From CBDFHF01 sp965247565 (GTDB taxonomy: Bacteria > Pseudomonadota > Gammaproteobacteria > Methylococcales > Methylomonadaceae): a DNA stretch of 64,000 nt. This document shows, piece by piece, positions 33,959 through 43,639 of the stretch. The stretch is from positions 1,302,001 to 1,366,000 of the forward strand of contig CBDFHF010000003.1 of the NCBI GenBank assembly GCA_965247565.1, read 5' to 3'. Each line of letters starts with the position of its first letter. Positions within the stretch are counted from its first letter, which is position 1. The notes beneath the pieces are model-generated. The model saw nothing but the letters and a program-made list of their open reading frames with translations, ran no database searches and was not told the DNA's origin. The translations under genes were made by a program, and so were the position numbers.

Positions 33959-35401
33959 GTGCCTTATTATCTGATTGCAGTCTTTGGGCTTTTATTGCCG
34001 AGCTTGGGACTTGCCGACACGGAACTCGCAATTAATGCCTTGCAGCCCATTGATCTTACTCATCATTGGGCGGGTTATTTTTCATTGACAGTCATGGTAG
34101 TGGCTTATACCGCAGCAGTATTCGAAGATGTTACCGATTTGCGGAAATCCAAACCGATGTTGCTGGCAGCGGCGTTAATTTGGATGGTTATCGTTTTTGT
34201 TTATCAACAGCAAGGCGCTAATCAACTGGCGGTCACCGCCTTTAAAGGCAATCTACAGACTTATATTGAATTACTCTTATTTATTATGGTGTCGATGACC
34301 TATTTGAATGCCATGGAAGATATGCATATTTTTGATGCCTTGAAAGTGTGGTTAGTCGGCAAAAATTTGAGCTATCGGCAATTGTTCTGGATAACAGGTT
34401 TTTTGGTGTTTTTTCTTTCCTGTGTAGTTAATGGCTTAACCGCAGGTTTGCTAATGGGTTCAGTGGCAGTAGCGGTTGGTAAAAATAGCCCGAAATTTGT
34501 CACCTTGGCGTGCCTCAATATTGTTATTGCCACTAACGCAGGTGGTACGTTCAGTCCCTTGGGCGGTATATCAACCCTATTTGTCTGGCAGCACGGGGTG
34601 TTGAGTTTTACTGAGTTTTTTAAATTATTCTTACCTTGCCTGGTTAATTTTGTAGTGCCGGCATTGGTGATGGGTTTTTATGTGCCCAGCGATAAACCAG
34701 CCATTGAAACTGAACAAGTTAATTTGCCCCGTGGCGCTAAACGTCTCATCATGCTATTTGGGTTAACCATTGGTCTTGCGGTCATCTTTGATATGGTTTT
34801 ACATCTTCCCGCTGCAGCCGGCATGATGGCGGGTTTATCGTTATTACAGTTTTTCTACTACTATCTACAAAAAACCGACATTGCCAAGATAGTAACGCAA
34901 CAGGATTATGCTTTGTTTTTTGGAGTTGGCTCTACCAATACAGTAATAAGCCAAACTGCAAAGTTTGATATTTTCGAAAAAGTTGGCCGTTTAGAATGGG
35001 ACACCTTGCTGTTTTTTTATGGCGCCATGATGGGGATCGGCGGTTTGGGATATATCGGCTATTTAGATGAAGTCTCTCATTTACTCTATGGGCAACTAAG
35101 CCCAACGTTCGCTAATGTTGTAATCGGCCTATCATCAGCTTTTGTTGACAATGGCACTCTAATGTTTGCAATCCTTACCATGCATCCGGACATCACCCAG
35201 GGGCAATGGTTGTTGTTGACCTTGACATTGGGAGTCGGTGGTAGTCTGCTGGCGATTGGTTCTGCGCCGGGTATAGGGTTAATGGGGCAAGCCAAAGGCC
35301 AGTATACGTTTACTAGTCATATGAAGTGGTTTCCAGTCATTTTATTAGGTTACTTCGCCAGCATTGGCGTGCATTTTCTGGTTAACGCGCAATCGTTTTA
35401 G
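33959..35401 (+). CDS. nhaD: Sodium:proton antiporter NhaD
   Basis: A 480-residue antiporter exporting sodium (and lithium) in exchange for protons. I chose the GTG at 33959 because GGAGGAG is well spaced; an alternative GTG lies at 33944. Family features include the early EDVTDLRKSKPML segment, the NAGGTFSPLGGISTLF loop and about 12 TM helices. It is divergent from kup-trkA and followed by a KdpDE-like sensor pair on the same strand after 92 bases, making this a sodium/potassium homeostasis locus. Confidence 0.93.
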   Translation: MPYYLIAVFGLLLPSLGLADTELAINALQPIDLTHHWAGYFSLTVMVVAYTAAVFEDVTDLRKSKPMLLAAALIWMVIVFVYQQQGANQLAVTAFKGNLQTYIELLLFIMVSMTYLNAMEDMHIFDALKVWLVGKNLSYRQLFWITGFLVFFLSCVVNGLTAGLLMGSVAVAVGKNSPKFVTLACLNIVIATNAGGTFSPLGGISTLFVWQHGVLSFTEFFKLFLPCLVNFVVPALVMGFYVPSDKPAIETEQVNLPRGAKRLIMLFGLTIGLAVIFDMVLHLPAAAGMMAGLSLLQFFYYYLQKTDIAKIVTQQDYALFFGVGSTNTVISQTAKFDIFEKVGRLEWDTLLFFYGAMMGIGGLGYIGYLDEVSHLLYGQLSPTFANVVIGLSSAFVDNGTLMFAILTMHPDITQGQWLLLTLTLGVGGSLLAIGSAPGIGLMGQAKGQYTFTSHMKWFPVILLGYFASIGVHFLVNAQSF

Positions 35402-35493
35402 AGGTTGCCTAATAATTTGTCCGCAGGGGGATTTGTGTTCGGTAAAGTTAAGCAATATCCTGCCAATCAAAAAGTATATAAGTAGCGGTGCTG

Positions 35494-37014
35494 ATGTCTA
35501 AAAGTTATCGTTTGCGCGGCTATGTCTTGGGTATTGCTGTGCCATTAATTTGCACATTGATCGACTGGCCATTGCGGCATTTACTTGGAGAGGCCAGTAT
35601 ATTAATGACTTATTTACTGGCAGTATTTTTAGTCGCTAGCCGATATGGATTTGGTCCTTCTATTACAGCTTCACTTTTAAGTGCGCCACTATTTGCCTTT
35701 TATTTTGCAAGGCCAATTTTTTCATTCGCCATTGCAGATCTCGAGAATATGGTAGGTTTGGGCGTCATGATGACTGTTGCCAGCATCACCAGTAATCTAG
35801 TAGACAAAGTGCGCTCGCAAGCAAAAATTTCTCAGCAACGGGAGAGTCGCGCCAGTGCTTTGTATCTGTTAAGCGAAGCTTTGGCTAATACGAGTGACAA
35901 ATGCGCAGTCGCCAGTGTGGCTGTAGAACATATACATAACCAGTTTGATGCCCTGTCGGTGTTGTTATACGTCAATGAGCAAGGGGATTTGGTTTATCCG
36001 GATACTGAAATGCTTTCTTACTCGCTTGCTGGCGTTAACATGGCAGAAGCGCAGCAGGTGTTTATGGGGCAAAAGAAGGAGTTTTATACTGATAGCCAGT
36101 CGCTAGCTTATTATCGGCTTGAAAGTTCACAAATGGTCTTTGCAGTTCTCGTTATCAAATTTACAACGACACTAAACATCAATACCCCAGAGTTGAATGC
36201 GTTTTTTGATACCTTTCGACATTTAATCACCCAAACCCTAGAGCGACTGTATTTGGCTGAGCAAGCCAAGGAGGCTATTTTGCAAGCCGAAACGGAAGCT
36301 TTACGCAATGCTCTTTTAAGTGCTATTTCTCATGATTTAAGAACGCCATTAACCCGTATTACTGGCGCCGCAAGCGCCTTGGTAGAATCTGACAGCAATG
36401 TTTCGGATGAAGAAAAGCAAGAATTTGGTAAAGCTATCTTCGATGAAGCTCAACATATGTCGGATTTAACCAGCAAAATTCTTGATATGGCGCGATTAAG
36501 TAGTGGCAAAATTATTTTGCATCAAGACTGGAATGCGATTGAAGAAATCGTCGGCAGTGCGTTGACTCGGTTGGATAAAAACCTACAAGATCGGCCTGTT
36601 CGCACTTTTTTACCGGGTAGTTTACCGTTGGTTTGGGTGGACGCGGTGTTGATGGAGCAAGTGTTGGTTAATTTGGTTGAAAATGCCATTAAATACACGC
36701 CATCAGGTAGCCCTATCGACATTGGTGTTGAATTTTCTTCAACTAGGGTGCGGTTGTTCGTGTCCGATTACGGTTCCGGTATTCCGAAGGGTATGGAAGA
36801 TAAATTATTCGAGAAATTTTATCGGATTGACTTAGAAAATAAGCAGGGAGGTGTTGGCTTGGGCTTGGCTCTATGTCGATCTATCGTTGAAGCCCACAAT
36901 GGCTCGATAAAGGTCGTCAATCAAGTTGGCAAAGGGGCTGGATTTATTATCGATTTACCCTTACATAAGACCCAACCACTAAACTGGGATGAAGTGGAAA
37001 TGGCTACGCCATGA
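35494..37014 (+). CDS. KdpD-like sensor kinase lacking the KdpD and USP domains
   Basis: A 506-residue histidine kinase with the KdpD C-terminal layout. It has the four-helix DUF4118 membrane domain (residues about 10-100), a GAF-like domain (about 125-255), HisKA with His280 in SHDLRTPLTR, and HATPase_c (ENAIKYTP, GSGIPKG, GVGLGLAL). The N-terminal 390-residue KdpD sensor and USP domains of classical KdpD are absent. No kdpFABC is present here. The stop overlaps the next gene's ATG by 4 bases. Together with nhaD, the pair probably senses ionic stress, and control of nhaD or kup is inferred. Confidence 0.88.
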   Translation: MSKSYRLRGYVLGIAVPLICTLIDWPLRHLLGEASILMTYLLAVFLVASRYGFGPSITASLLSAPLFAFYFARPIFSFAIADLENMVGLGVMMTVASITSNLVDKVRSQAKISQQRESRASALYLLSEALANTSDKCAVASVAVEHIHNQFDALSVLLYVNEQGDLVYPDTEMLSYSLAGVNMAEAQQVFMGQKKEFYTDSQSLAYYRLESSQMVFAVLVIKFTTTLNINTPELNAFFDTFRHLITQTLERLYLAEQAKEAILQAETEALRNALLSAISHDLRTPLTRITGAASALVESDSNVSDEEKQEFGKAIFDEAQHMSDLTSKILDMARLSSGKIILHQDWNAIEEIVGSALTRLDKNLQDRPVRTFLPGSLPLVWVDAVLMEQVLVNLVENAIKYTPSGSPIDIGVEFSSTRVRLFVSDYGSGIPKGMEDKLFEKFYRIDLENKQGGVGLGLALCRSIVEAHNGSIKVVNQVGKGAGFIIDLPLHKTQPLNWDEVEMATP

Positions 37015-37706
37015 ATGAAACAAAACCTTTAATTTTGATTGTCGAAGATGATCAGCAAACGCGATATTTCTTAAAGAATAACCTCAGTAATAAGGGCTGG
37101 CGTGTCATCGAAGCCGATGGCGGTAAAGCGGGTTTGGCAATGGCCAAAACCGAGCATCCGGATATAGTTATACTGGATTTGGGTTTGCCCGACATGGATG
37201 GTATTGCGGTAACCAAGCGGTTACGGCAATTATCTGACCTGCCGATTCTAATCCTGTCGGCGCGCAGTCAGGAACAAAATAAAATTATGGCTTTGGACGC
37301 CGGAGCCGACGATTATTTGACTAAACCTTTTGGGCGAGGTGAGTTGGACGCTCGTTTAAGGGCATTGCTGCGTAGAGTAGCTCGGGTCATGAATAACAGT
37401 GAAATATTTGAAACAGGTCAGTTGCAGATCGACCTGGCTCGGCGCAAAGTATTTATTATGGGTAACGAAATGCACATTAGCCCAATTGAGTTTAGGCTGC
37501 TTAGCATTTTGGTTCGCCATGCGGGATTAGTAGTTACCCATCGTCAATTGCTTAAAGAAGTGTGGGGCATAGAACATATTAATGACCAGCATTACTTAAG
37601 AATTTATATGGGTCAGATACGGCATAAATTGGAAGACAATCCGGCAAGACCACGATATTTATTGACGGAAGTGGGTGTGGGTTACCGATTGTCTGTCAAC
37701 GAATAG
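37011..37706 (+). CDS. KdpE-like response regulator
   Basis: A 231-residue OmpR-family regulator with phosphoacceptor Asp56 in ILDLGLPDMDG, the conserved Thr/Ser position in LILSARSQ, the Lys of DYLTKPF, and a KdpE-type winged helix (ISPIEFRLLSILVRHAG, HYLRIYMGQIRHKLE). It overlaps the kinase gene by 4 bases (ATGA), so the two are translationally coupled. The 3' end abuts an IS5 remnant; the last codons (VGYRLSVNE) look native, so the gene is complete. Confidence 0.92.
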   Translation: MNETKPLILIVEDDQQTRYFLKNNLSNKGWRVIEADGGKAGLAMAKTEHPDIVILDLGLPDMDGIAVTKRLRQLSDLPILILSARSQEQNKIMALDAGADDYLTKPFGRGELDARLRALLRRVARVMNNSEIFETGQLQIDLARRKVFIMGNEMHISPIEFRLLSILVRHAGLVVTHRQLLKEVWGIEHINDQHYLRIYMGQIRHKLEDNPARPRYLLTEVGVGYRLSVNE

Positions 37707-37804
37707 CTGACCAATGTGTTACCAGTTCGAATCTTTATTTCAAAACAAGCTGATGATTGTTGCTGCTTTTGTGTTGTACTCATTATAAAAAAACACGCAT
37801 AATC

Positions 37805-38401
37805 GCCCGCCTTTTTAACCCAGCGCGCATCGGTGTCTACGCCAGGCTGGTTGACTTCCACCACTTGCATGTGAGCTTGGGCATCCGATTCGTCATCGCG
37901 TTCTTCGCGGTCATTAACCACTTCGTATGTGGGCTGAGTTTTTGGCTTGCGCGGGCTGTGGGTAATACTGGCATCAACATGGTAACCGGTGGTAACGGTG
38001 ACGTTATAGCCTTCGATTTGACGGTTGATCTGAACTAGTAGAGCATCCCACGCTCCCGCTTTAGTCAGTCGCGTTCTGAAACGGGACAATACAGAGTGAT
38101 CGGGGACATCCTCTTCTAAAGACAAGTCCAAAAAGCGCATGACATGCAGGTTGCTGTTAGCCATGTCCTCAACCGATTCATCACTTAAGCCACCGTTCCA
38201 GATACCGACCAGGAGCATCTTGAAAAGAAGCAAACCTGGATACGCCGGACGTCCCGTTACATCCGAGGCGGGTGCATAATGCTGGCGTATAACCGCTTCA
38301 ATTGCCTTCCAGTCAATCAGGTGATCGATTTGGTTAAGAAAGTTACTTTTGCGGGTACGGTGATTAACGTAAAAATCAGAAAAAGACATTAAAATACACA
38401 C
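37805..38401 (-). pseudogene. Truncated IS5-family transposase
   Basis: The first about 195 residues of an IS5-type transposase: the DUF772-like N-terminal domain (RPAYPGLLLFKMLLVGIWNG, then DVPDHSVLSRFRTRL), and the first catalytic Asp region (YHVDASITHSPRKPK). Sequence resembling the family stops after DARWVKKAG at about 37805; the following 40 codons to 37682 are unrelated and run into the kdpE-like gene end. The second Asp and the Glu of the DDE triad are missing, so the element is dead. The start may be the internal Met at 38389. Confidence 0.85.
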
Positions 38402-38471
38402 AAGCCATTGAATGATAAGTCTATTTTATCATAATACATTGGTTTGGTGTAGTGGTGCCGTGCAAAGGTCT

Positions 38472-38527
38472 CCCTCCTTGTGTATGCAGGCTCAAAGCCT
38501 CGGATACTCCACGGTATAGGTGAATAG
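38472..38527. repeat. 56-bp direct repeat, copy A
   Basis: A 56-base unit starting CCCTCCTTGTGTATGCAGG and ending GGTATAGGTGAATAG, found again at 39673 with one mismatch (A/G). It contains a small hairpin AGGCT-CAA-AGCCT. It lies 41 bases past the stop of the IS110 transposase. The bases outside the unit differ between copies. Confidence 0.85.
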
Positions 38528-38568
38528 ATACTCTGTTCAAGGTCAAGCCTAATTTAATCTTTTTTTGG

Positions 38569-39603
38569 TTATTTAGCGGCTACCGGAATTGCATAAAAAC
38601 GGGTGTTGTCGAAAGGCTTGTCATGTTTCAACATTCCATGGATAGCATGGAGTAGTTTACGCATCACGGCGCAAACACCCTGCAACGGTTTCTTGCCATT
38701 AGCCATCAGATGATCGAAATAAGCCTTGACATGCGGGTCGTGCTGTTTGGCACTCAAGGCTGGCATATAAAGGGCTGAGCGGATATAGCGGTTGCCTGCC
38801 TTGGATAGGCGCGCCTTTTTATGGACACTCTTGCCGGAGTCAAATGCCTTAGGGTCAAGCCCTGCAAACTTTACCCATTCGCGATGGGATAGGTCTGGCG
38901 GCAGCAATAACAGCTCTCCTATCAGAGCAATAGCGCTCGTTTGGGCGATACCTTTGATGCCGACCAGCAATTCCATAACCCGCTTAAGTTCCGGATGCTT
39001 TTCAATCCAAATAACAGCATCAGCCGTTAGGGAGTCGATACGTTTTTCTAGCTGGGAGATGGCCAGCTTGGCATCACGCAAAACGGCTTTAGGGGTTTCT
39101 TGGGTGGCAGATAAGGCGTGCAGGTGATTTTTGGCGGCGGCTTTTTGACCAGTCAGCGCATTGATGCGGCGGGCAAAGCTGCGTAGCGCCAGTTTTTCAT
39201 TAGACGGGCGGGTCCATGCAACAAAATCCATTCGGGCCGCATATTCGGCTAGGGTGTTGGCGTCGACCGCATCGGTCTTACTGTTTTTTAGCAGTACCTT
39301 GGCAAAGTTATGCGAGGCTTTGGGGTTCACCACCATCAGCAATACGCCAGCGTCATGCAATGCGATAGCGAGATCGAAATGATAAATACCCGTGGCCTCC
39401 AGGCAAACAATGATGTTGGGTAGCTTCACCAGCTTCTTCACCAAGCGTGTGCGGTCTGCTGGGGTATTGGCAAACTTCTGCGGGTCGAAAGGCTTGCCGT
39501 TCTTGCGGATCACCAAAACCAGTTCTTCAGCACCGACATCAATGCCAGCGAAATGCTCAGATTTTGATTGTTGTTCGGTTTTGGTAGGTTGAATAGTGGT
39601 CAT
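38569..39603 (-). CDS. IS110-family transposase
   Basis: A 344-residue DEDD transposase. I chose the Met at 39603 (MTTIQPTKTEQQ); an upstream in-frame Met exists at 39669 but lies in the non-coding end. The RuvC-like N-terminal domain has FAGIDVGAEELVLVI with the first catalytic Asp, then CLEATGIYH (Glu) and NSKTDAVDANTLAEYA (the two Asp). The C-terminal IS116/IS110 domain has GIKGIAQTSAIALIGEL and GNRYIRSALYMPAL with its catalytic Ser region. It is complete and could be active. It is flanked by two copies of a 56-base repeat. Confidence 0.93.
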   Translation of the reverse strand: MTTIQPTKTEQQSKSEHFAGIDVGAEELVLVIRKNGKPFDPQKFANTPADRTRLVKKLVKLPNIIVCLEATGIYHFDLAIALHDAGVLLMVVNPKASHNFAKVLLKNSKTDAVDANTLAEYAARMDFVAWTRPSNEKLALRSFARRINALTGQKAAAKNHLHALSATQETPKAVLRDAKLAISQLEKRIDSLTADAVIWIEKHPELKRVMELLVGIKGIAQTSAIALIGELLLLPPDLSHREWVKFAGLDPKAFDSGKSVHKKARLSKAGNRYIRSALYMPALSAKQHDPHVKAYFDHLMANGKKPLQGVCAVMRKLLHAIHGMLKHDKPFDNTRFYAIPVAAK

Positions 39604-39639
39604 AGTTGGTTTGTCATAATGGGCTATTAAAAGTAGACT

Positions 39640-39800
39640 ATCCAACGGTTCCCGACCCTGCACATGCACCTACCCTCCTTGTGTATGCAGGCTCAAAGCC
39701 TCGGATACTCCACGGTATGGGTGAATAGGACGGGGGCCAATCTACTCGACAGGCTCTGGTTAAAACCAGTCCTCAGGGCGGGACGGCCTCCCACTGAATC
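39640..39800 (-). ncRNA. Candidate bridge RNA of the IS110 element
   Basis: IS110-group elements are known to encode a structured guide (bridge) RNA in the non-coding end upstream of the transposase. The region upstream of the minus-strand start is rich in hairpins: CTGGTT/AACCAG at 39756-39769, AGGCT/AGCCT inside copy B, and a GC-rich stretch near 39775-39795. Location and structure fit, but limits and loops were not worked out. Confidence 0.4.
39673..39728. repeat. 56-bp direct repeat, copy B
   Basis: Second copy of the 56-base unit, 1,201 bases from copy A in the same orientation, one mismatch in total. It lies 70 bases upstream of the IS110 transposase start. Confidence 0.85.
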
Positions 39801-39845
39801 GTTAAAGCTTACTTGATCTCCTTGGTAATTTTTCATTAAATTTAA

Positions 39846-40295
39846 TCATAAAAGGTGGGTAACTAAAGCAGCTTCTAAACCCTGTAATTGATGACGCAGG
39901 TGATCTTCAACATCAGTCAACGCACCGATTTGCCCTGGCATATTTTGCGGTATTTCCGCCGGATTGACGGCAGAATCAACTTTGACCACTTCAAAAGGCA
40001 ATTTTCCAGTAGCGGAAGCAGTGGGTAAAACTTTATTTTCCCAACGAACGTTTACAAAATCGTCTTTGTCTACGACAACTGTCGGACCAAGATAACAATT
40101 ACTTGAGCCAAATTGTACCACTGTACCTTCCGCTAACCGGTAACTCCAAACTTCTGTATACGGCAAATCCTGATGCAGTTGGACATGTTTAACTTTGGCT
40201 TTGATGGCTAGATGTTTTGCGGTAAACAGATTTCCAAAAGGTTTAACAACTGGGGGAATAGGCAGATCGTCTAAAAACGGTTTTAAGCAAGGCAT
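39846..40295 (-). pseudogene. Multicopper oxidase, truncated after the first part of cupredoxin domain 1
   Basis: The frame starts at 40295 (MPCLKPFLDDLPIPPV) and resembles the N terminus of CotA/bilirubin-oxidase-like multicopper oxidases (LHQDLPYTEVWSY, YLGPTVVVDKDDFVNVRWEN, DVEDHLRHQLQGLEAALVTHL). In intact proteins the THL is followed by HGG, which supplies type 2/3 copper ligands. Here the frame ends THLL-stop at 39846, so homology stops at about 39852 and all copper sites are lost. The break coincides with the edge of the IS-rich segment; no 3' part was found on the other side. Non-functional. Confidence 0.8.
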
Positions 40296-40562
40296 ATCAA
40301 TCTCCTTGAAAATCAGATTATGAATTCTATCGTTCTTAAGATGCTCTAAACGGCATCCCATTGAAACTATTGCATAACAATTGATTGAAAGCTGTTAACA
40401 ATTACCGGGATTAAATCTTTCAGATACTAACAATACCTGATCATCTTTCTTCCACCTTGCCAAATCAAGTGTAAGCATAACCTTTATGTTTATTTTATTG
40501 GGCGTATCAATTCAAACTGTAATAAGATGAAGTTAGTCTCCCTTTTACATAAAGAGTTTGCC

Positions 40563-40889
40563 ATGCGCTATTTTCTGTTACTTTGTTTTCTTGCCTTACC
40601 TGCATTTGCCGAAGAACCGCCACCGCGATTAGAACCGGTTCCTGAGTCTCCTGAGCCGCCGATGCCAATCGAAAGCGGCGAAAACATGGACGCCGACATT
40701 ACCATTATCCGCAAAGGTAAAAAAACCATTGAAGAATACCGGCGCGGCGGCAGGCTATATATGATTAAAGTCACCCCGGCTGTAGGTCCTGCCTACTATT
40801 TACGCGATAGCAATGGCGATGGCAAAATTGACACTAACGATTTGGACAGAGGCTCTGAAGTGAATATGTGGAAAATATTGGAGTGGTGA
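40563..40889 (+). CDS. DUF2782 small exported protein
   Basis: A 108-residue protein from the ATG at 40563 (AAAGAG site upstream; the ATG at 40527 is less likely). A signal peptide (MRYFLLLCFLALPAFA) is followed by a Pro/Glu-rich stretch and the DUF2782 core (DADITIIRKGKKTIEEYRRG, YMIKVTPAVGPAYYLRDSNG). The family is common in gammaproteobacteria, often near polA or thrH-like genes, with no known function. It is convergent with the next gene, 18 bases away. Confidence 0.85.
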   Translation: MRYFLLLCFLALPAFAEEPPPRLEPVPESPEPPMPIESGENMDADITIIRKGKKTIEEYRRGGRLYMIKVTPAVGPAYYLRDSNGDGKIDTNDLDRGSEVNMWKILEW

Positions 40890-40907
40890 TTGCGTGGGCT
40901 GCAGGGC

Positions 40908-41786
40908 TTAAAGTTCTGCGAGTAACAAAGCCAGCATACGTTCAGCTTGGCGTAGGTAGCCACCGCCGAATAAATTAAGATGGTTCAAAATATGATACAA
41001 GTTGTATAGCATTTTTCTGGTTTCATAGCCTGATTTTAGCGGGTAGATTTCATTGTAAGCTGCATAAAAATCCGCGCTAAACCCGCCAAATAATTCCGTC
41101 ATTGCCAGATCGGCTTCTCGATCACCGTAATAACACGCTGGATCGTAGATAACCGGCAACCCTTGCATATCGGAAGCTGCATTACCTGCCCACAAATCAC
41201 CGTGCAGTAGCGATGGTTTGGGCTTGTCTCCAAACAAGCCTGCTAAATTTTGGCAAAGACGTTCTCCATCGTTTTGTAACTTACCGCCAAAGCCATTCTT
41301 TGCCGCCAGAGCTAACTGAAAGCCTAAGCGGTGCTCACGCCAGAAATCTAGCCAATCATTCCTTTTAGTATTGATTTGCCGCGTGCTGCCAATAGTATTA
41401 TCACGATGCCAGCCAAAATAAGCTTGCGGCTGTCGATGCATGTGTGCCAGCTGTTGTCCCAACAAACGCTGTGAGGCTTTTTTGGCGTGACCAAAATCAA
41501 TATACTCCAGCACTAAGTAAGCGCAGTCATCTGTTTTTCCATAAACAACCGGGCGAGGAACCCGTATGACTTGAGTTTTGGCTAATTCCTGCAAGCCGTC
41601 CCATTCACTTTCAAACATGGGGAGTAAGTCAAGACGATTGAGCTTAACAAAATACCGTTTATCGATACCTTTCAAGCAAAAGGCCGAGTTAATATCACCA
41701 CCGGCTAAAGGCACCGAGGATTTCAGAGTAAACATCTGGCCCGTTGCCGCCTGGATTTGTTCACAAATAGATAAAAATTGTTTCAA
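40908..41786 (-). CDS. Fructosamine kinase-family protein
   Basis: A 292-residue kinase of the fructosamine/ribulosamine-3-kinase family, thought to repair glycated proteins by phosphorylating the sugar. It has the phosphotransferase fold with SVPLAGGDINSAF, the Lys in RYFVKLNRL, the catalytic LLHGDLWAGN and the metal-binding YDPACYYGDREADLAM. Length is normal. It stands alone on the minus strand. Confidence 0.92.
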   Translation of the reverse strand: MKQFLSICEQIQAATGQMFTLKSSVPLAGGDINSAFCLKGIDKRYFVKLNRLDLLPMFESEWDGLQELAKTQVIRVPRPVVYGKTDDCAYLVLEYIDFGHAKKASQRLLGQQLAHMHRQPQAYFGWHRDNTIGSTRQINTKRNDWLDFWREHRLGFQLALAAKNGFGGKLQNDGERLCQNLAGLFGDKPKPSLLHGDLWAGNAASDMQGLPVIYDPACYYGDREADLAMTELFGGFSADFYAAYNEIYPLKSGYETRKMLYNLYHILNHLNLFGGGYLRQAERMLALLLAEL

Positions 41787-42041
41787 GAGTATTGCCGTTG
41801 CTATTGATCGCTTACACGTATTTGTTAAAACCCACTCCTCTAATTATCTTATAATTAGTCGCATGCGGGCTGATAGATAATTTTCGAAGCACGATAAGTC
41901 AATTGAATGAAGTAGAATGTTCAATATTAAATGCTAAATGGCTGTTTTTACAAGGATCGCGTTCACAACTCGGGCCCTATCTACTCCAGCTAAAGCTTGA
42001 TCGCTGAAGCCAACAGTTCCTTCCATAATATCTAGTTTTTT

Positions 42042-43373
42042 ATGACCAATGTCGTTCCAATTGTTTTTGCGTTGTTATTAGTCGCCCTCAATGGTTTTTT
42101 TGTGGCCGCAGAATTCGGCCTTGTTAAACTGAGACAAACGCGTATTCGATCAATTGTTAAAACACAAGGTTTACGAGGTCGCATTTTAGGTAAGGTACAT
42201 GCAAAGCTTGACGCTTACTTATCCGCTTGCCAATTGGGTATTACTCTAGCCTCGTTGGGGCTGGGCTGGGTTGGCGAACCCGCATTTGCTAATCTTCTGG
42301 AACCGGTTTTCGCAAGATTTGGTATTACATCTCCTGAGCTGATTCACGGCATCTCCTTCACGTTTGCCTTTTCCTTAATTTCATTTTTGCACATTGTAGT
42401 CGGTGAACTTGCTCCCAAATCGTTGGCTATTCGAAATCCTGAAAAAATTGGTTTATGGAGTGCGGTTCCTTTATACGGGTTCTACTGGCTGATGTATCCG
42501 GCGATTTGGTTTCTGAACTCCAGCTCCAATCTAGTGTTACGGTTGTTTAGTTTGGGCAGTGCCCACCATAACGATGCGCAATACTCTGCCGAAGAACTTA
42601 AACTTATTTTACGCAACAACAGCCCAGACGATCGCTTTACTAGCGATGAGTGGAATATATTGGCCAAAACACTCGACTTTAGCGAGCTCGAGGTGTCTGA
42701 CTTGATGCATCCGATCCACGAAATGACTGCACTATTTCGTAACAAATCATTGCAGGATAACCTTAAAACCATCTCTCAAAAGCGATTCAGTCGTTACCCT
42801 TATTTTGAAACTGATAACACGACCGTGTTAGGCGTCATTCATTTAAAAGATTTGTTTTTCGCCCAGCAAGAAGGCAATACGATTGATGATTTGAATAAAT
42901 TCTTGCGGCCGGTTGAATTCATTTCAGCCCGCACACCCGCTTTGGAGCTATTTCGTCATTTTCGCATGGGAGCTTCACATTTTGCCGTCATAGGGCAAAA
43001 AGGACATAAACCTCAGGGCTTCATCACCTTGGACAATTTATTGAGCGCAATGGTTGGTGAAATACGCGATGAGTTTCGCCCGAACACTCACGATTGGATT
43101 CGCCTAGATGATGGAACGTTGGTTGGTAAAGGCAGCTTACCCATTTTTTCTTTGGAGCGAATCCTGGGTATCGACATCGAAAATGAAGAACTTGAACTGG
43201 AGGACGAAGTGTCAATTGGTGGTTTGATCATGGCCAAGTTGCGCGATATTCCGGTGACTGATCAGAAAATAGAATTTAACCAATTTGATGTGGTGGTAAA
43301 AAAAATGGACGGTCCGCGCATCGTTTTTGTAAAGGTTTACCCGATTGATGAAGTTGTTCAAAGCAACCATTAG
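42042..43373 (+). CDS. CNNM/CorC-type CBS-domain membrane protein
   Basis: A 443-residue membrane protein with the DUF21 (CNNM) transmembrane domain at residues 1-190 (FFVAAEFGLVKLRQTRIRS, CQLGITLASLGLGWVGEPAF), then a CBS pair (about 210-340) and a C-terminal CorC_HlyC domain (VGKGSLPIFSLERILGIDI). The family is linked to magnesium or sodium transport and is often mislabelled haemolysin. It is complete, with no operon partner. Confidence 0.9.
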   Translation: MTNVVPIVFALLLVALNGFFVAAEFGLVKLRQTRIRSIVKTQGLRGRILGKVHAKLDAYLSACQLGITLASLGLGWVGEPAFANLLEPVFARFGITSPELIHGISFTFAFSLISFLHIVVGELAPKSLAIRNPEKIGLWSAVPLYGFYWLMYPAIWFLNSSSNLVLRLFSLGSAHHNDAQYSAEELKLILRNNSPDDRFTSDEWNILAKTLDFSELEVSDLMHPIHEMTALFRNKSLQDNLKTISQKRFSRYPYFETDNTTVLGVIHLKDLFFAQQEGNTIDDLNKFLRPVEFISARTPALELFRHFRMGASHFAVIGQKGHKPQGFITLDNLLSAMVGEIRDEFRPNTHDWIRLDDGTLVGKGSLPIFSLERILGIDIENEELELEDEVSIGGLIMAKLRDIPVTDQKIEFNQFDVVVKKMDGPRIVFVKVYPIDEVVQSNH

Positions 43374-43639
43374 CCAAGCAAACCCCAGTAAATATATAGC
43401 AAAACTATAAATAGGTATCCCTCAGATAAATCTGAACAATCTGGCACTAAACATTTCGCCATGGATCTTGGCAACCCCTTATCCTCTCCCTTAGGACACA
43501 AGTATTTGCAAACGATGGGCGACATCATAAGGCTGGGTATCCGTGGCCGTTCACAAGGGATGTTCTCTTGAGCATCTTTAAACCTGGATACCAAAGTATT
43601 TACGAAGGTTAATTTTTTGAATTATTAAAGGCTTTAGTC

